Shown here: in pieces, positions 1 through 9,704 of the stretch
How the letters are laid out: each line of letters opens with the position of its first letter
Position numbering within the stretch: the first letter of the stretch is position 1
From: Burkholderiales bacterium
GTDB lineage: Bacteria; Pseudomonadota; Gammaproteobacteria; Burkholderiales; Nitrosomonadaceae
Assembly: GCA_024235795.1 (NCBI GenBank)
Contig: JACKLR010000001.1
Coordinates: 620,001 to 684,000 of the forward strand
DNA: 64,000 bases
Reading direction: 5' to 3'
Notes under the pieces: generated by a model
Seen by the model: the letters and a program-made list of their open reading frames with translations, nothing else
Database searches by the model: none
Told to the model about the DNA's origin: nothing
Position numbers and translations under genes: made by a program

Positions 1-1
1 T

Positions 2-143
2 GCTGCCGCCATTGAATCTGACAGATAAAGATTGCCAGAAAATACTCACCGCGTTTGATCAGGCGATTGCTGAAACGCACAAAGTGCCCGGTTCGATCTG
101 GAATCTCGGAAAAACACTGGCGGGTCACGCTCTGAAGAAATAA
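2..143 (+). CDS. C-terminal end of a class III aminotransferase (partial)
   Basis: An open frame enters from the left edge and stops with TAA at 141-143, giving 46 residues. It begins LPPLNLTDKDCQKIL and ends GHALKK. The LPPL(N/T) start followed by a helix of the type xxDxxxxLxxFDxAI is the usual end of PLP-dependent class III aminotransferases (acetylornithine/GABA type). The catalytic lysine and PLP site lie outside the window, so the substrate cannot be named. The next gene is convergent. Confidence 0.5.
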   Translation, partial: LPPLNLTDKDCQKILTAFDQAIAETHKVPGSIWNLGKTLAGHALKK

Positions 144-174
144 GCCAAGTATTATCCGAAAGAAAACTATTCGA

Positions 175-1230
175 TTATTTCGGTGAAACGAGTTTTGGGC
201 TGAGGTAGGCCGCCTGGCTCATGCCCATCAAACCGACCATCTCAAGCGGGATGTTCCAGAGGACGCCATCAAGAACACTTTTAGTCATAAACATCACGAC
301 AGTTAATCCCGTCCAGAAAACCATTTGCGCGCGTACCAGCGAAAGTTGTTCGCTCCCGTGTTCATCGATAATGCAAACCAGATCGCTCAAACGCGGCACT
401 ATCTTGGACCGGAGCGCCGGAGGCAACGGTTTGGACTGATCGATAACCGTAACCGCGGCCGCGCTGTCCTTTTTATCAGATTTCATATAGCTGACACCGC
501 CAGTCAGCAACGACATACCCATCAGAATCACCAGTGTGTCGGGAATATTCGGCACTTCAAGTCTGAGCATGCCATAACCGCCGACCACCATGCCGATTGC
601 CACTGTCCACAACGCAACTTGCGTGCGCGCGAGCGATAATCTTCCGTCACTGCTACAGAAAAATGTGATCACCGGATGACCGGAACGTCTCGCCAGAAAT
701 GCTATGAAAATTATTAACATAGCAGTCATTGCGATTGTCCAGGCCACCGCCACCGCGATATTCCCCAGATTCACCTCATGCGAAGCAACGACAGCCTGTT
801 CGACCTTCACGCCATCAGCCGTTGATTCCGTCCATGTCAGAATGGGTGTTATGCGCGTCATGCCTTTATAGGGCGAGACCGGATAATTTTGCAAATCAAA
901 CAATAGCAGCGTTCCCGTTAGCTGAATATTCTGTCCTACTACCATTTCCGTACTGATCTGATTGCGAGCGATAATAATAGGTTTGATTGTTTCAAATTCT
1001 TTTTTGTGAACAGAAGAAAATGTATGACTGGTACGCAGCAGTAGCTGGGGTTGCATGGCTGTTGTGATATCATGCGTAACAAAAACACGAAACGGGTGCG
1101 ACATCAACTGTCCGTCAGCCACATACAACGAAATAGTGTCGCTATGCGTATCCTGCGCCCTGCCCTGTGGCAGGATCAGCAATAGAATCAGCGTCAGAAT
1201 AAACCGTTGATAGACAGGAAAAGCGCGCAT
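175..1230 (-). CDS. Secreted/membrane protein with a duplicated transmembrane module
   Basis: 351 residues, not recognised as a named family. An N-terminal signal peptide (hydrophobic FILTLILLLILP, cut near GRAQ) is followed by about 130 residues of probably periplasmic beta-rich sequence, a TM helix near 160-180, and two similar C-terminal modules. Each module has the pattern LSLxRxQxxxWT, then about 20 hydrophobic residues, then IPxxxxxLMGMS ending in Y(M/L)xxK. This points to an internal duplication of a two-helix membrane unit with a polar start. It is convergent with the aminotransferase and 230 bp from the divergent ynfA-like gene. The function is unknown; the layout fits a bacterial envelope protein with a periplasmic sensor or binding part. 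Confidence 0.7.
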   Translation of the reverse strand: MRAFPVYQRFILTLILLLILPQGRAQDTHSDTISLYVADGQLMSHPFRVFVTHDITTAMQPQLLLRTSHTFSSVHKKEFETIKPIIIARNQISTEMVVGQNIQLTGTLLLFDLQNYPVSPYKGMTRITPILTWTESTADGVKVEQAVVASHEVNLGNIAVAVAWTIAMTAMLIIFIAFLARRSGHPVITFFCSSDGRLSLARTQVALWTVAIGMVVGGYGMLRLEVPNIPDTLVILMGMSLLTGGVSYMKSDKKDSAAAVTVIDQSKPLPPALRSKIVPRLSDLVCIIDEHGSEQLSLVRAQMVFWTGLTVVMFMTKSVLDGVLWNIPLEMVGLMGMSQAAYLSPKLVSPK

Positions 1231-1390
1231 AATCAGAAAAGCTTCCGTGAATTGTTGAAATTCAAACCATTGAAAACCAATTGCGTGTTACCGTATGCCG
1301 TACGAATGTAACAAAGGTATACTTTAGGGTCAATAATATCAAGCAATCATTGCCGAACCCGGCTTCGGCAAACTAGGCCACGCTCATCTT

Positions 1391-1444
1391 GGTCGCTTTA
1401 TTCGCTCTGGTTGCTTTGTGCACTTTGTTCGCTTTAGTCGTTTA
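1391..1444. repeat. Degenerate 9-bp tandem repeat (six units)
   Basis: Six consecutive 9-mers resemble GTTCGCTTT: GGTCGCTTT, ATTCGCTCT, GGTTGCTTT, GTGCACTTT, GTTCGCTTT, AGTCGTTTA. They lie directly upstream of the ynfA-like start. Confidence 0.5.
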
Positions 1445-1462
1445 CAGCATTTTGCAACTTTA

Positions 1463-1801
1463 ATGTATATGTTCGCAATTAAAACAGTAGCCCTCTTTTT
1501 TATCACGGCCGTTGCGGAAATTCTGGGATGCTACCTGACCTACCTCTGGCTCACCCAGAATAAAACCGCATGGCTGCTGATTCCCGCCGGACTAAGCCTT
1601 GCCGCGTTTGCCTGGCTGTTGACACTACACCCGACTGCAGCGGGCCGGGTTTATGCAGCGTATGGCGGCGTTTATATTTTTGTCGCGATTTTCTGGCTGT
1701 GGACAGTCGACGGCATCAAACCGACGTTATGGGATCTGGTTGGCGCAGCGGTTGCAATTACAGGCATGGCGATTATCATGTTTGCACCCAGGTCCGCCTG
1801 A
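1463..1801 (+). CDS. YnfA/UPF0060 family inner-membrane protein
   Basis: About 112 residues from the ATG at 1463 (a second ATG follows at 1469). The open frame extends upstream to 1418, but that extension runs through the 9-bp repeat and lacks family character. Four TM helices are visible. Family hallmarks are AEILGCYLTYLW near the start, RVYAAYGGVYIF in the middle, and DGIKPTLWDLVGAAVAITGMAIIMFAPR at the end. UPF0060 proteins are small, drug/metabolite-transporter-like membrane proteins; some are linked to efflux in enterobacteria, but no substrate is established generally. It is followed closely by the DUF2835 gene. Confidence 0.85.
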   Translation: MYMFAIKTVALFFITAVAEILGCYLTYLWLTQNKTAWLLIPAGLSLAAFAWLLTLHPTAAGRVYAAYGGVYIFVAIFWLWTVDGIKPTLWDLVGAAVAITGMAIIMFAPRSA

Positions 1802-1823
1802 ACTCAAGACTTGAGTCGGCGCA

Positions 1824-2054
1824 ATGCACCAACGGTTACAGGTTGTTCTCAATATCTCCCCGCAAAAACTCATACACTACTACGAGGGTGCAGTGAGCAC
1901 AGTCGTTGCAACAACGACCGATGGCCGCACCATCCGTTTCCCCGCCAACATCCTGCGATCCGTGGTGCAGGCGGATGGCGTGCAGGGAATCTTCGAACTG
2001 GTGTTCGATAAAAATCATAAATTCGTTTCGATCAAACGCATTCGATCGGTTTAG
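1824..2054 (+). CDS. DUF2835 family protein
   Basis: 76 residues, short and soluble. It matches the DUF2835 pattern I know: an N-terminal strand (LQVVLNISPQKLIHYYEGA), the segment VATTTDGRTIRFPANILRSVV, then GVQGIFELVFDKNHKFVSIKRI at the C-terminus. The length is typical. Proteins of this family are found in beta- and gammaproteobacteria and have no established role. It sits 22 bp after the ynfA-like gene in the same direction and 100 bp before ettA, so it may share a transcript with either. Confidence 0.75.
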   Translation: MHQRLQVVLNISPQKLIHYYEGAVSTVVATTTDGRTIRFPANILRSVVQADGVQGIFELVFDKNHKFVSIKRIRSV

Positions 2055-2156
2055 CGCCTGCCCCGTTCGCTTTCATTGACGGGCAAGCTGCGCTAAACTC
2101 TGTCTTTCTATTCAATCCTCGACACTCATTCTTTTCACACAATAAAAGTAAATACT

Positions 2157-3821
<1,665 letters not shown>

Positions 3822-3888
3822 AACGTTTATCAATAAAATAGACACTTGCACTCCAAAAATATTGGATCGGAGTTGATTAGAGAAATAT

Positions 3889-4995
3889 ATGCCAGAGCTA
3901 AACTCAATTAGTATTGAAGGCTTCAAAAGCATTGCATCCATTGAAAAATTGGAACTTGGGGATATTAATGTAGTTATTGGTCCTAATGGTTCAGGAAAAT
4001 CAAACTTCATTGGTGTGTTCTCTTTTCTGCATGCAATTCGGGAAGGCCATTTGCAAGACTATGTCATTAAATCAGGAGGGGCAGACAAAATTCTTCATTT
4101 TGGAACAAAAGTGACTAGCAAACTGGAAATTCACATTTCATTTCAGGATGAACAAAACCAATACAAAATTATTTTACAACCAACAGAAAACGATGAACTT
4201 GTTCCTGAATTAGAAAAGGTATATTTCTGGGACAAAGAAAAGTACTCGAGTCCTTATCAAGAAATCATTTCTCGCGATAAAAAGGAAGCTGGAATTAGTG
4301 TCAAAAGTAACTCAAAAGTTGCAAATTTTGTTCGTGATCACCTGGACAGTTGGCGGCTCTATCATTTTCATGACACCAGTTCCACTTCACCAATGAAAAA
4401 AACGAATGATATTAATGACAACCGTTATCTTCGCCCTGATGGATCGAACTTAGCTGCATTTCTTTATTATCTACATCAAAGGCACGAAAATTCATATTAC
4501 CTGATTCGACGTACCGTACAGCGTATTGCACCTTTCTTTGATAATTTTCAATTGGCACCACAAAAACTAAATCCGGAGAAAATTCGATTAGAATGGCGAC
4601 ACAAAGGATCAGAAGCCTATTTCGATGCTGCTTCACTTTCTGACGGGACGTTGCGTTTCATTGCTTTGACAACATTGTTTCTCCAACCAGAAGAATATAG
4701 ACCATCAGTAATACTCGTTGATGAACCCGAATTAGGACTTCACCCTTCTGCTATTGCTCAATTGGCTGCACTGATTCGACAAGCTTCAGTTGCAACTCAA
4801 GTAATCATTTCTACACAATCTTCTCTGTTGCTCGACCACTTTAAGCCAGAAAACGTATTAGTTGCTAATCGAGTCAATGGTGGGACTCAATTTACTCGAC
4901 TTGATTCTAGTAAATTGGAAACATGGCTTGATGATTACAGCCTAGGTCAGCTTTGGGAAAAAAATGAAATTGGTGGAAGACCAGAAAGTGAGTAA
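3889..4995 (+). CDS. OLD-like AAA ATPase of a two-gene defence pair
   Basis: 368 residues. The N-terminus has the RecF/SMC-like start (ISIEGFKSIASIEKLELGDINVVIGPNGSGKSNF) with Walker A at residues 31-38. Walker B VILVDEPELGLHP is near residue 275, followed by QVIISTQSSLLLDHF (H-loop region). This is the AAA_21/AAA_15 class without its own TOPRIM domain. The following gene overlaps or abuts it and encodes a DUF4276 TOPRIM-like protein, the usual split partner. Base composition is clearly lower in G+C than ettA upstream and the mazG-like gene downstream, suggesting acquisition. Related split systems (PARIS, AbiL, OLD-type) act against phage by pairing an ATPase sensor with a nuclease; that role here is inference. 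Confidence 0.8.
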   Translation: MPELNSISIEGFKSIASIEKLELGDINVVIGPNGSGKSNFIGVFSFLHAIREGHLQDYVIKSGGADKILHFGTKVTSKLEIHISFQDEQNQYKIILQPTENDELVPELEKVYFWDKEKYSSPYQEIISRDKKEAGISVKSNSKVANFVRDHLDSWRLYHFHDTSSTSPMKKTNDINDNRYLRPDGSNLAAFLYYLHQRHENSYYLIRRTVQRIAPFFDNFQLAPQKLNPEKIRLEWRHKGSEAYFDAASLSDGTLRFIALTTLFLQPEEYRPSVILVDEPELGLHPSAIAQLAALIRQASVATQVIISTQSSLLLDHFKPENVLVANRVNGGTQFTRLDSSKLETWLDDYSLGQLWEKNEIGGRPESE

Positions 4996-4999
4996 ATCT

Positions 5000-5695
5000 A
5001 TGGCCAGGTTGCTTATCCATGTAGAAGGAGAAACAGAAGAGTCTTTCATCAATGATATTCTTAGAAGTCATCTTTATAAATTCGGTTACTCAAGTGTCAG
5101 TGCTCGCTTAATCGGTAATGCAAGGCAACGAGACCGACGCGGGGGTATTCGAGCATGGAAAACAGTACGTAAAGATATTATAAATCACCTTAAAGAAGAT
5201 TCAGAATGCCTTTCAACCACAATGGTGGATTTTTACGCTTTACCTCAAACAGGAGATGGTGCATGGCCAGGACGAGCAGAAGCAGGAAAACTTGAATTTT
5301 CTAAAAAAGCAACATCAATTGAATCTGCGTTGCTTGAAGATGTTTGCAATGAATTAGGTCGGGAGTTTAATTATAAACGCTTTATACCCTTTATTATGAT
5401 GCATGAGTTTGAAGGATTATTATTCAGTGATACTGACAAATTTGGGTTGAGTATCGGAAGAACAGACTTATCGTTAAAATTCAAGGCTATCCGTAATCAA
5501 TTTAAAACCCCTGAAGAAATAAACGATTCACCGATTACAGCACCGTCAAAGCGCATTAAGGGCTTAATTCCTAATTATGAGAAACCTATTTTAGGTATTC
5601 TAGCCATTCTTGAAATTGGGCTAGATACTATTCGGAAGGAATGCCCACATTTCAAGCAATGGTTGGAACAACTGGAACAATGGCCCAGAAATTAG
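5000..5695 (+). CDS. DUF4276 family TOPRIM-like protein, partner of the upstream ATPase
   Basis: About 231 residues from the ATG at 5000, four bases after the ATPase stop (4993-4995). An in-frame ATG at 4964 would overlap the ATPase, but MARLLIHVEGETEE is the usual DUF4276 start. Motifs: HVEGETEESF at the N-terminus (acidic TOPRIM glutamates), TTMVDFYALP..GAWPG in the middle, and FIPFIMMHEFEGLLFSD. These acidic positions are those expected for a metal-dependent nuclease site of TOPRIM type. With the ATPase it forms a two-gene cassette in an AT-rich insert between ettA and the mazG-like gene. Substrate and trigger are not known. Confidence 0.8.
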   Translation: MARLLIHVEGETEESFINDILRSHLYKFGYSSVSARLIGNARQRDRRGGIRAWKTVRKDIINHLKEDSECLSTTMVDFYALPQTGDGAWPGRAEAGKLEFSKKATSIESALLEDVCNELGREFNYKRFIPFIMMHEFEGLLFSDTDKFGLSIGRTDLSLKFKAIRNQFKTPEEINDSPITAPSKRIKGLIPNYEKPILGILAILEIGLDTIRKECPHFKQWLEQLEQWPRN

Positions 5696-5810
5696 ATTGT
5701 TGATTCAGGTAATAACTTCAATTTATTTACGTGAAAAGTAAACCAGCTTACCGTTCCAAAATAATTTGCTAGAAACTTCCTTGACGCCATGTTAGAAACG
5801 CGATTGGAAA

Positions 5811-6128
5811 ATGGATACAACAAAAAAGTTCGCAAATCAGATTTTTTTAAGCCTGTTCATGACCAAAACCGGCGCCTACACTGAGGAAGAATTTGACACT
5901 GCCTACGACACTTTCAAACAAAATGGCAAACCGCTGATTTACACCTATTTCAAGGACGCACAAATATCAACAACCAAAGTAAATTTGAATGACTTACAGT
6001 CACTCAGAGCATTTCAAGACAAGTTGAAAGCAAAAGGTCATTTCTGGACGGAATACAATAGTACTGAGCATCCTAAACAACATTTCCGGGATCAGATCGA
6101 TAAATTGCTTGATGAAGGCAAGATTTAA
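5811..6128 (+). pseudogene. Probable C-terminal fragment of a TIR-like/effector-associated protein
   Basis: 105 residues beginning MDTTKKFANQIFLSLFMTKTG. The stretch GAYTEEEFDTAYDTFKQNGKPLIYTYFKDAQI, then a helix and HPKQHFRDQIDKLLDEGKI, resembles from memory the second half of TIR-like or nucleotide-hydrolysing effector domains found at the N-terminus of STAND-type proteins. The first half of that domain and the rest of such a protein are missing. There is no good ribosome binding site. It lies directly behind the ATPase/DUF4276 pair, so a decayed remnant of a defence gene is the best reading; a short intact gene is the alternative. Confidence 0.45.
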
Positions 6129-6145
6129 ATCACACACGTATATTT

Positions 6146-6478
6146 ATGATGAACGACATCGACGACATCACTACCGCCTTGCTCAAATTCCGTGACCAAC
6201 GCGACTGGGCACAGTTTCACAATGCCAAGGATTTGGCGCTCGCGCTGAATATCGAATCCGCTGAACTGCTTGAGGTGTTTCTGTGGAAATCGGCGGATGA
6301 AGCCAATATCGACCAGGTGAAAGAAGAACTCGCCGATGTGTTCACGTTCGCGTTTCTGCTCGCTGATAAATACGACCTCGATGTCCGGCAGATCATACAG
6401 GACAAGCTTGAAGCCAATGCGCTGAAATACCCGGTTTCAAAATCAAAAGGCTCGTCAAAAAAATATACTGACTTGTAG
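6146..6478 (+). CDS. MazG-like nucleotide pyrophosphohydrolase (RS21-C6/dCTPase type)
   Basis: 110 residues; the start at 6146 or one codon later (MMND) cannot be separated. All-alpha MazG fold signature: FRDQRDWAQFHNAKDLALALNIESAELLEVFLWKS, where the ExxE pair (AELLE) is the first metal-binding half. It is followed by the second half, EELADVFTFAFLLADKYDLD (ExxxD), and the terminal KLEANALKYPVSKSKG. Members hydrolyse non-canonical or excess (d)NTPs to the monophosphate and pyrophosphate, cleaning the nucleotide pool. It is chromosomal-type in base usage, unlike the AT-rich genes just upstream. Confidence 0.85.
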   Translation: MMNDIDDITTALLKFRDQRDWAQFHNAKDLALALNIESAELLEVFLWKSADEANIDQVKEELADVFTFAFLLADKYDLDVRQIIQDKLEANALKYPVSKSKGSSKKYTDL

Positions 6479-6627
6479 ACAGCGCGTTTCAGCCGGCGGT
6501 TTCTATTTCCTGTCGCAGCATCAACGCGCATTTAATTGCTGCTGGCTGTCGGCTTCGTTGGATTTGCTCATTCCATACCGGCTATTGCCGTTAGGTATGC
6601 ATAGTCACTCTTTTTAATCAGACGACA

Positions 6628-7629
6628 ATGCAGCTGTTAACCGCACGACAAATTCCATCTGCCGGCAAAGCCGACACGGTGTTTCGCATTTCCCGCTGGG
6701 GAGCGCTGGCGGGATATTCATTTGCAGTACTGGTAATGGCGGGATTGCTGACAGCTTTTGTCGCCATGTTCTTTGCACCCGAGTTCAGTGGATTTCACTG
6801 GCTTAAGGTCATACTCGGGATTTTACTCGGCCTGTTGACTCTGCTCATGTGGTTAATTGCCGGCGCGCTGCAATACAGTTATACCGCACTTGGCCTGCCA
6901 AGCAACTGGTTACTGCGCATCGGTCCCTGCGGCGTTATGATCAAATACCGGTCGTATATTCATTTCGATTCACCGCAGGAAGATCCCGTTGCCATCCATC
7001 TGGATTGGCATGAAATCGACAACATTCAACGCTATCGGGAGACCGTTCGCATCCGTGAAATGGGAGAAGTCAATGACATCCGGCATGATTACTTGATGAT
7101 CACGCTCAAACCCGGTTGCCACACGCCCGGCAAAATCAGCAAAGTCAGAAAAGCACTGGAATTTGAGGCACAGCGCAAACCGGCCCATTTTCAGGTGGAT
7201 GCGTTGCAACACGAATTATTCATAGCGCGCAAAAACAAAGCCGGTGATCGGGAAATCAGACGTCTGAAACAGGCGATTCAGGAAGAAAAAAAACGTCATC
7301 CGGGCCGACATAACAAAACCCGATTCAAACACCGTCCCGTCATCTTCATTGCGCCCGACACACTGAAAATTGAATGGACACATGCCGCACCTGAAGTGAA
7401 AACACTGAATGCGCTGCTAGCGCAATACGGGACAGAAACCGTCGCAGCTCAGCGGACAATCGATATGGACACACCTAAAACTAGCCAGGAATTTGCTGAA
7501 ATATTACATGCCGTATTGAGCCGCGGCGATGAGATCACTGCTTTAAAACTGATACGCGCACAGTTTGGCTACAGCATATCGGAGGCAAAGGCCTATATCG
7601 ACAATCTGAAAGCAGCAGGATTAAGCTAG
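6628..7629 (+). CDS. Membrane protein with ribosomal L7/L12 C-terminal-like domain
   Basis: 333 residues of unknown function. Two TM helices near residues 30-55 and 62-85 are followed by a cytoplasmic beta-rich PH-like region (residues 90-160). A charged helix-rich part (KAGDREIRRLKQAIQEEKKRHPGRHNK) comes next. The last 50 residues (FAEILHAVLSRGDEITALKLIRAQFGYSISEAKAYIDNLKAAGL) match the L7/L12 C-terminal fold pattern (alkxvRxxtGxxLxEAKxxvd). In L7/L12 this surface recruits GTPase factors; fused copies occur in bacterial membrane proteins of unknown role. It is convergent with the two-component genes downstream. Confidence 0.7.
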   Translation: MQLLTARQIPSAGKADTVFRISRWGALAGYSFAVLVMAGLLTAFVAMFFAPEFSGFHWLKVILGILLGLLTLLMWLIAGALQYSYTALGLPSNWLLRIGPCGVMIKYRSYIHFDSPQEDPVAIHLDWHEIDNIQRYRETVRIREMGEVNDIRHDYLMITLKPGCHTPGKISKVRKALEFEAQRKPAHFQVDALQHELFIARKNKAGDREIRRLKQAIQEEKKRHPGRHNKTRFKHRPVIFIAPDTLKIEWTHAAPEVKTLNALLAQYGTETVAAQRTIDMDTPKTSQEFAEILHAVLSRGDEITALKLIRAQFGYSISEAKAYIDNLKAAGLS

Positions 7630-7661
7630 TTTCAACTTCCGTACAAATTTCCAGAAACCGG

Positions 7662-8975
7662 TTACTTGCTCAAGGCCAGTTTACTGTTTGATATCAGTTG
7701 TGACGGAAATGTGATTTCAAACGTCGTCCCTACGCCCATTTTACTTTCAACATGGATTTGCCAGCCATAGTGATTGCAGATTCGTTTGACGATCGGCAGA
7801 CCTATACCGAGCCCCTCAACCCGTGTCGTGCCACGAAAGAAGCGTTCAAACAATAACGGCTGAAAAGCCGGTTCAATGCCCATGCCGGTATCGGTTATAG
7901 ACAGATTTCCGTTACTGTAGTTCACACGGATATATCCTTCGTCAGTATATTGAATTGCATTGCGCAACAGATTTGTCAGTGCCGTATGCAGCGCCTGGCG
8001 ATTTAACGTTATGATAATATCCGGTTTGATCTTGACAATAAACTTCAATTTTTTCCGATGTATTTCGGGATACAGGGGTTCTACAGCGTCTTTGACGCAT
8101 TCTGCAATCGCCACAGGTTCCATCACGCCCAACGCCTGTTCACGCGCGAGAAACAGCAAGGCCTGCAGCTGTTCACCCATTCGTGTCGTGGCGCCTTGTA
8201 TCCGCTTGATACGTAACCGTACTTTATCGGAAAGGTCCGGTTCAGCCTCCAATAATTCACAACTGGTCAATATCGTAGTGATCGGTGTTCTGAGTTCATG
8301 ACTGATATTGGCAGTAAACTCCTGTTCTCTTTGCAGCATGCGCCGTATCCGGTTCTGGTAGTCGTCCAGTGCCAATGCGAGCTGGGCCACCTCATCGTCC
8401 ATCTCGGGACGCGTTAATGGTTTACCCTGGACATCACCCGGGGCAAGCAATTTGACTCTTTCCGCAAGATCGGTCACTTGCTTGACAAGCATTCCGGCCA
8501 GGACATATCCAACGACAAAGGCTATCGCAACAACGGCAACCCAGGATAATAAAATCAGCAATCGCAACTCGCTCAACCGCTTATTGTGCAAGGTCGCCCG
8601 ATAAGCGACTACAAACTTGATGTCTTCAATTCTTTGAACCAGGACATAAATATCCTCGAAATCATAGTAAACCCGATGGTAACCGGTACTCAATCCCCGA
8701 TAATAGGACGGAAGTTGAAACTCATCGTCGACATGACGAACAACGTAGCTTTTAAGGTGTGAGCCTATCTGGGAGTAGAAATCAGAATGTTTCCGGTAAC
8801 GATGGACGAGATGATCCATTTCCATTTTGACCACCTGTTTTATATGCGCTTCTTCAATATTGTCGGAAGCGACATACAGAATAATGCCCAGGGCGCCTAC
8901 CGTAATAATACAGAAATTTGCCAGCGCATTCGCAACACGCAAGCGCAAGCCATGTTCAATCCTGAGTTTGAGCAC
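7662..8975 (-). CDS. Sensor histidine kinase (two-component system)
   Basis: 437 residues. TM1 is near residues 18-36, the periplasmic sensor about 37-138 (no known fold recognised), and TM2 139-163. A HAMP segment runs to about 215, then HisKA with phospho-acceptor His226 in FTANISHELRTP. The HATPase domain has NLLRNAIQYT (N box), DTGMGIEP (G1), FERFFRG (F box) and GLGIGLPIVKRI (G2). It lies downstream of the response regulator and overlaps it by 20 bp, indicating one transcript and translational coupling. The signal is unknown; the domain order resembles QseC/PmrB-type envelope-stress or metal sensors. Confidence 0.9.
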   Translation of the reverse strand: MLKLRIEHGLRLRVANALANFCIITVGALGIILYVASDNIEEAHIKQVVKMEMDHLVHRYRKHSDFYSQIGSHLKSYVVRHVDDEFQLPSYYRGLSTGYHRVYYDFEDIYVLVQRIEDIKFVVAYRATLHNKRLSELRLLILLSWVAVVAIAFVVGYVLAGMLVKQVTDLAERVKLLAPGDVQGKPLTRPEMDDEVAQLALALDDYQNRIRRMLQREQEFTANISHELRTPITTILTSCELLEAEPDLSDKVRLRIKRIQGATTRMGEQLQALLFLAREQALGVMEPVAIAECVKDAVEPLYPEIHRKKLKFIVKIKPDIIITLNRQALHTALTNLLRNAIQYTDEGYIRVNYSNGNLSITDTGMGIEPAFQPLLFERFFRGTTRVEGLGIGLPIVKRICNHYGWQIHVESKMGVGTTFEITFPSQLISNSKLALSK

Positions 8976-9645
8976 GAGAAATCAGACAATACCCAATACC
9001 ATGTATTGTTTCTATCGGATCATAACCGCCGGCACGCAACAGGGCACGCCGCAAAACGTGCATATGACTGCGCAATGTATCACTGGTTTCCTGAGCGTCC
9101 TCCCACGCTTCGGATTCCAGCTCTTTTCGGCTAAAGACGCGTCCCGGTTCACTCATCATTAATGCCAGCAAACGAATGCATTTTGGCGGTAATTTGACTT
9201 CCTTCTCTTCAAAACGTATTGAAAACGTTTTAGGGTCATACGACAAATTGTCCACTTCCAGCATACGACTGGCAACACGCCCTGAATGACGCTTGTGTAA
9301 CGCATTCAGACGGGCTTCAACTTCTTTAAGCGCAAATGGTTTTATCAGATAATCATCTGCCCCATGCTCGAAACCAATCAGCTTGTCTTCGAGTGTATCG
9401 CGTGCCGTCAACATCAGTATGGGGGTATCTAATTGAGATTCCTGCCTCAGTTTCTGACACAAAGCAATACCACTCATCCCGGGCAAACCAAGATCGAGCA
9501 AAATTGCGTCAAATTTTTCCGTAACAGCCAGATGAAGTCCTAATGCACCATCTGCAGCTGCATCAACACTGTGACCCCGTGATTCAAGAAAATCATAAAG
9601 ATTGGCAGCGATAGCCAAATCATCCTCAACAATCAAAATATGCAC
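8956..9645 (-). CDS. OmpR/PhoB-family response regulator
   Basis: 229 residues. The receiver domain has acidic pair EDD (residues 7-9), phospho-acceptor Asp51 in ILLDLGLPGMSG, Thr in LMLTARDT and Lys in DDYLIKPF. A C-terminal winged-helix DNA-binding domain follows (ISFRFEEKEVKLPPKCIRLLALMMSEPGRVFSRKELE...VLRRAL...IHGIGYCLI-like). It is the first gene of the pair with the overlapping kinase. Upstream lies hemE in the same direction, ending 59 bp away on the other side, so the pair may be transcribed from that gap. The regulon cannot be inferred. Confidence 0.92.
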   Translation of the reverse strand: MHILIVEDDLAIAANLYDFLESRGHSVDAAADGALGLHLAVTEKFDAILLDLGLPGMSGIALCQKLRQESQLDTPILMLTARDTLEDKLIGFEHGADDYLIKPFALKEVEARLNALHKRHSGRVASRMLEVDNLSYDPKTFSIRFEEKEVKLPPKCIRLLALMMSEPGRVFSRKELESEAWEDAQETSDTLRSHMHVLRRALLRAGGYDPIETIHGIGYCLISRAQTQD

Positions 9646-9704
9646 TGTATTACCCTTCTACAACTATTTGCCATAACAGCAAAACACTTCCAGATCTTCA
9701 AGTA

